Positions 31,373 to 34,036 of a stretch of 34,036 nucleotides of DNA are shown here, piece after piece. The translations under genes were made by a program, and so were the position numbers. The DNA is taken from positions 1 to 34,036 of the forward strand of contig NZ_VMNX01000091.1 in the NCBI RefSeq assembly GCF_009377235.1, in the 5' to 3' direction. This DNA is from Streptomyces acidicola (GTDB lineage Bacteria > Actinomycetota > Actinomycetes > Streptomycetales > Streptomycetaceae). The notes below the pieces were generated by a model. It did no database searches and was not told the origin of the DNA. It saw only the letters and a list, made by a program, of their open reading frames with translations. Position 1 is the stretch's first letter. Each line of letters begins with the position of its first letter.

Positions 31373-32521
31373 TCAGCGTCCGCGGATGCGGCGCCGCTCC
31401 CCCGTCGCCGCGTCGGCCGCCGGAGGCCGGTCGGCGAGGCGGACCACCGGGTCGCCCGGACCCGCCCGGCCGGCCACCACCGGTCCCAGCGAGCCCTCGG
31501 CCTTCGCCCGGTACTGCGCGGCGTCCGCGAGACGGAACAGCCTGCGCGGCGACCGTACGGGACCGATCGGGTCCTGCGTCGAGGCCACCCCGCACGCGAC
31601 GCCCTCGCCGAGGTCCAGTCCCGCCGCCCGGTGGCAGAGTTCGCCGGCGACCTTGACCACGTCGTCCGCCGGGGGGCCCACCGCCAGCAGACAGAACTCG
31701 TCGCCGCCGAGCCGCGCCGCCAGGATGCCCGGCAGTATCGCCCCGCACAGCGACAGCACCGACCCGAAGCGCTCCAGCAGACGGTCACCGACCGCGTGCC
31801 CTTGCGTGTCATTGACCCGTTTCAGCCCGTTCAGATCGCAGACCACCAGGCTGACGACCGTCCCGTCGGCCTTGTGCTGCTCCACCGCCTCGCCGAGCCG
31901 GACGTCGACGGCACGGCGGTTGGCGAGCCCTGTCAGCGGGTCGGTGAACGCCAGCCGGCGGGCCTCCTCCAGCCGCTCGGACTGCGCGATCCCGGCCGCG
32001 ACGACGGCCGCGAGCACGGTCGCGAACTCCGCGTCCCGCGTACGGAACACCTCCGCGCCCGCCGGACGCGCCACGTACAGCTCGCCCCACGCGCGGCCGT
32101 GCAGCACGACCGGGGCGATCACACAGCTGCCCCGGCCGCGCCGGCGCAGGGCGGCGACGCGCTGGTGGCAGTACCCCTCCGTACCGGGCCCGGCCGGGCC
32201 CTCGACGGTCTCGACCCACGCGCTGGGCCCGACCCCGCCCGCCCAGCGCTCGTGGAGGAACTCCGTGATCTCCGGGAACTGGTGCACGGGGTAGGACTCG
32301 CCGTCGGGGAACTCCTCCTCGTCCGGGGCCCTCTTCCCCACGTTCACGAGCACCTTCAGCCGGCCCAGGTCGCGTTCCCACACCGACAGCGCGGCGAAGC
32401 TCCCGGCGAGTGCACGGCACGCACCCGCGGCCGCGGCCCGCCACGACTCGCGCGGTGTCTGCGCGGCCGCCATCGCCTGCGCCAGCGCCACCACGGCCCG
32501 CAACCGCTTGTCCTCACCCAT
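31373..32521 (-). CDS. GAF-GGDEF diguanylate cyclase without an I-site
   Basis: 382-residue cytosolic signalling enzyme that makes cyclic di-GMP. A GAF sensor domain spans about 15-180 (SFAALSVWERDLGRLKVLVN; VIAPVVLHGRAWGELYVARP). The GGDEF domain from about 190 has FTDPLTGLANRRA, metal-binding VCDLNGLKRVND (Asp229) and the intact active-site loop RLGGDEF with GGDEF at 272-276. The RxxD product-inhibition site that usually lies just before it is absent (LPGI instead). The tail after about 350 is disordered. The layout and position beside hutH agree with the Streptomyces protein named CdgE, from memory. ATG 32521 has GGAG only 2 nt before it, and GTG 32524 is the alternative. It is 59 bp behind the enoyl-CoA hydratase gene, possibly co-transcribed. 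Confidence 0.92.
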   Translation of the reverse strand: MGEDKRLRAVVALAQAMAAAQTPRESWRAAAAGACRALAGSFAALSVWERDLGRLKVLVNVGKRAPDEEEFPDGESYPVHQFPEITEFLHERWAGGVGPSAWVETVEGPAGPGTEGYCHQRVAALRRRGRGSCVIAPVVLHGRAWGELYVARPAGAEVFRTRDAEFATVLAAVVAAGIAQSERLEEARRLAFTDPLTGLANRRAVDVRLGEAVEQHKADGTVVSLVVCDLNGLKRVNDTQGHAVGDRLLERFGSVLSLCGAILPGILAARLGGDEFCLLAVGPPADDVVKVAGELCHRAAGLDLGEGVACGVASTQDPIGPVRSPRRLFRLADAAQYRAKAEGSLGPVVAGRAGPGDPVVRLADRPPAADAATGERRRIRGR

Positions 32522-32580
32522 CACTCCAGGCTAGGTAGTTTTGCGGTGTTTTGGAGGATTGGGTGACGGTCTGATGACGT

Positions 32581-33387
32581 CTACTCGCCCGGCCACTTTG
32601 GCGTCCGCTTCTCGTTGAACGCCGCCACACCCTCCGCCCGGTCCCCCGAGAACGCGACCGACCGCCACGCCGCGTCCTCGACCTCCAGCCCCGCCCGCAG
32701 ATCCAGCCCGTGCCCGAGGCGCAGCGCACGCTTGGCGGCGCGCAGACCTACAGGCGAGTTGGCGGCCATCCGGGCGGCCAGCGCCAGCGCCTCCGTACGG
32801 TCCTGCCCCTCGTCCACCAGCTGGTCGACCAGCCCCGTCTCCCGCGCCTCGACCGCCTCCACGCGCCGCGCGGTGAAGATCAGCTCGGCGGCGCGAGCGG
32901 CCCCGACCCGGCGCGGCAGCAGCTGAGTGCCTCCCCCGCCCGGGATCACGCCCACGGACACCTCGGGCAGCCCCACCACGGCCGTACGGTCCGCCACGAT
33001 CACGTCGCACGACAGCGCCAGCTCGAAGCCTCCGCCCAGCGCGAAGCCGTGCACGGCGGCGACGGTGGGCACGGGCAGCTCCAGTACGCCGGTGTACGCG
33101 GCGCGCGCGACGGGCCGCTGACGCACCAGGTCGGCGTCGCTGAACGAGTTCCGCTCCTTCAGGTCGGCCCCCACGCAGAAGGCCCGCTCATGGGTGGAGG
33201 TCAGCACGACCACGCGGACGTCCCGGTCGGCGGCCAGGGCCTCGCAGGCGCCGGCGATGGAGCGGGCCATGCCGGTCGAGACCGCGTTCATGGCCTTGGG
33301 ACGGTCGAGGACGAGCTCCGCGACGTGACCGTGCCGCCGCACGACGACGTACTCCCCGAACCGCCGCTCGTCCCCTTGCTCCACCAT
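32581..33387 (-). CDS. enoyl-CoA hydratase/isomerase family protein
   Basis: 268-residue crotonase-fold enzyme. Oxyanion-hole segments are ERAFCVGADLKERN (about 67-80) and the GFALGGGFELALSCD motif. Catalytic Glu122 (GGGFELAL) and Glu142 (GLPEVSVGVIPGGGGTQLLP) are both in place, so hydratase activity toward a 2-enoyl-CoA is expected. It also has the C-terminal AFNEKRTPKWPGE. The chain-length and pathway (fatty acid, branched amino acid) cannot be fixed from the sequence. ATG 33387 has GGAGG at good spacing. Upstream lies a GTTAAC pair, a likely operator. It heads a same-strand run with the GGDEF gene. Confidence 0.94.
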   Translation of the reverse strand: MVEQGDERRFGEYVVVRRHGHVAELVLDRPKAMNAVSTGMARSIAGACEALAADRDVRVVVLTSTHERAFCVGADLKERNSFSDADLVRQRPVARAAYTGVLELPVPTVAAVHGFALGGGFELALSCDVIVADRTAVVGLPEVSVGVIPGGGGTQLLPRRVGAARAAELIFTARRVEAVEARETGLVDQLVDEGQDRTEALALAARMAANSPVGLRAAKRALRLGHGLDLRAGLEVEDAAWRSVAFSGDRAEGVAAFNEKRTPKWPGE

Positions 33388-33398
33388 GACGCCCTCCG

Positions 33399-33414
33399 GT
33401 TAACGCGGGTTAAC
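33399..33414. promoter_or_regulatory. paired GTTAAC operator candidate
   Basis: GTTAAC-GCGG-GTTAAC (33399-33414): two perfect palindromic hexamers 10 bp apart, one helical turn, placed just before the enoyl-CoA hydratase ribosome site. It is AT-rich against a very GC-rich background. Confidence 0.55.
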
Positions 33415-33582
33415 TTCCGTTGCCCCGATCATCGCAGCCGGGCCCCACCTCGGGGAAGTACGGATGGGCCACCCCGTTCGAGTGACACCGCACCCAACTC
33501 CCGCCCCAGCGTCCGGCAGGGGCGCATAGCGTGCGCACGCACAGCGCAACGGGGGCGCAGGGCGCTTCGAGGAGGAACGGCC

Positions 33583-34036
33583 GTGACGCAGAGGACGAGC
33601 AGGGCAGTCAGGGCAACCAGGGTGACCGGGGTGACCGGGGCAACCACAGCCGATCCCGAGGCCGACGCCCTCTCCCTCCGCCTCCACCCGCGGCCCACCC
33701 GCGGGCGCCACCGCAAGCCCCGTCCACGACGGATGCTGTTCGCGGTGGGCGGGCTCGCCCTGGCGGCGGGAGCGCTCAGTTTCGTGCGGCTGGTGCCCGA
33801 GTCGGCCGGCGGAGGCGGCGCCGGGGTCACGGAGGCGGAGCCGAGGGCCGCCGCCGACGGGGTTTCGGAGGGGGCGACCAACACGGCGGCGACCAAGAAG
33901 GCCGCGCGGCCCCCGGCCGGGTCCGCGGGTCCCGGCACGACCACCGCGCACGTCGTCGTCGGAAGCGGGCCGTCCCCTCGTACGACGACGGGGGCGACCC
34001 CGTCGTCCGGCGCCATGTCACCGGGCCCGACGGCCC
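33583..34036 (+). CDS. partial membrane-anchored protein, runs off the right edge
   Basis: GTG 33583 follows GGAGGAA (33571-33577) and the frame stays open for 151 codons to the window end. The first 49 residues are basic (TQRTSRAVRATRVTGVTGAT, HPRPTRGRHRKPRPRR). One transmembrane segment follows (MLFAVGGLALAAGALSFVRL, about 50-69), then an extracytoplasmic Ala/Gly/Thr/Pro-rich linker. The folded domain, if any, lies beyond the edge. The arrangement is a type II membrane protein with a disordered external stalk. The 5' coding end includes short GGGTGACCG/GGGCAACC repeats (33620-33646). Divergent from the enoyl-CoA hydratase by 195 bp. Confidence 0.72.
   Translation, partial: MTQRTSRAVRATRVTGVTGATTADPEADALSLRLHPRPTRGRHRKPRPRRMLFAVGGLALAAGALSFVRLVPESAGGGGAGVTEAEPRAAADGVSEGATNTAATKKAARPPAGSAGPGTTTAHVVVGSGPSPRTTTGATPSSGAMSPGPTA

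Overview
The window is high-GC DNA with Streptomyces-type gene content. The signs are strong third-position G/C bias, frequent GTG starts, apparently leaderless transcripts, an XRE/DUF397/ATPase (WhiJ-like) module, an LAxTG surface protein of the class E sortase type, a DmdR/IdeR-type iron box and a GAF-GGDEF protein beside hutH. I see no rRNA, tRNA, intact insertion sequence, integrase, CRISPR array or replication origin.

Left part (about 1-16,450) looks accessory. It holds a GH15 glycosidase and a convergent short-chain dehydrogenase; a tight ferredoxin / ferredoxin reductase / cytochrome P450 operon (3747-6627) that encodes its own electron chain; and a six-helix GAP-family membrane protein. 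Then come a broken DUF4291 gene, an SRPBCC protein, three unrecognised proteins (8619-11042), a DUF4241 protein, an alginate lyase gene broken by internal deletion, msrA, a DUF2975/HTH pair and a VOC protein. The part ends with an iron-box-controlled siderophore-uptake locus collapsed into a lipoprotein/permease chimera. Three remnants (7628-7840, 12371-13400, 15812-16443) and many short tandem repeats mark it as a region being eroded.

Right part (about 16,500-34,036) looks like ordinary chromosome. It has a zinc alcohol dehydrogenase divergent from an MmyB-like regulator with a 20-bp perfect palindrome between them, an ABM-domain protein, the WhiJ-like module (19124-21017), a large secreted subtilase and a MacB-like ABC exporter pair. 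These are followed by an L,D-transpeptidase lipoprotein, a small acidic protein, an LAxTG surface protein, hutH, a GAF-GGDEF diguanylate cyclase, an enoyl-CoA hydratase and the start of a membrane-anchored protein that runs off the right end.

Most notable regulatory readings: (1) a near-perfect RecA-NDp (PafBC-type DNA-damage) promoter placed so that the unknown gene at 9909 would be a leaderless damage-response transcript; (2) leaderless promoters for the DUF2975/HTH operon and hutH; (3) an intact promoter with a DasR-like palindrome in front of the dead alginate lyase gene; (4) an intact iron box in front of the dead siderophore locus. Structural oddities include tandem repeats that start exactly at or span stop codons (GH15, ferredoxin reductase, hutH), and an in-frame 39-bp repeat-like insertion within hutH.
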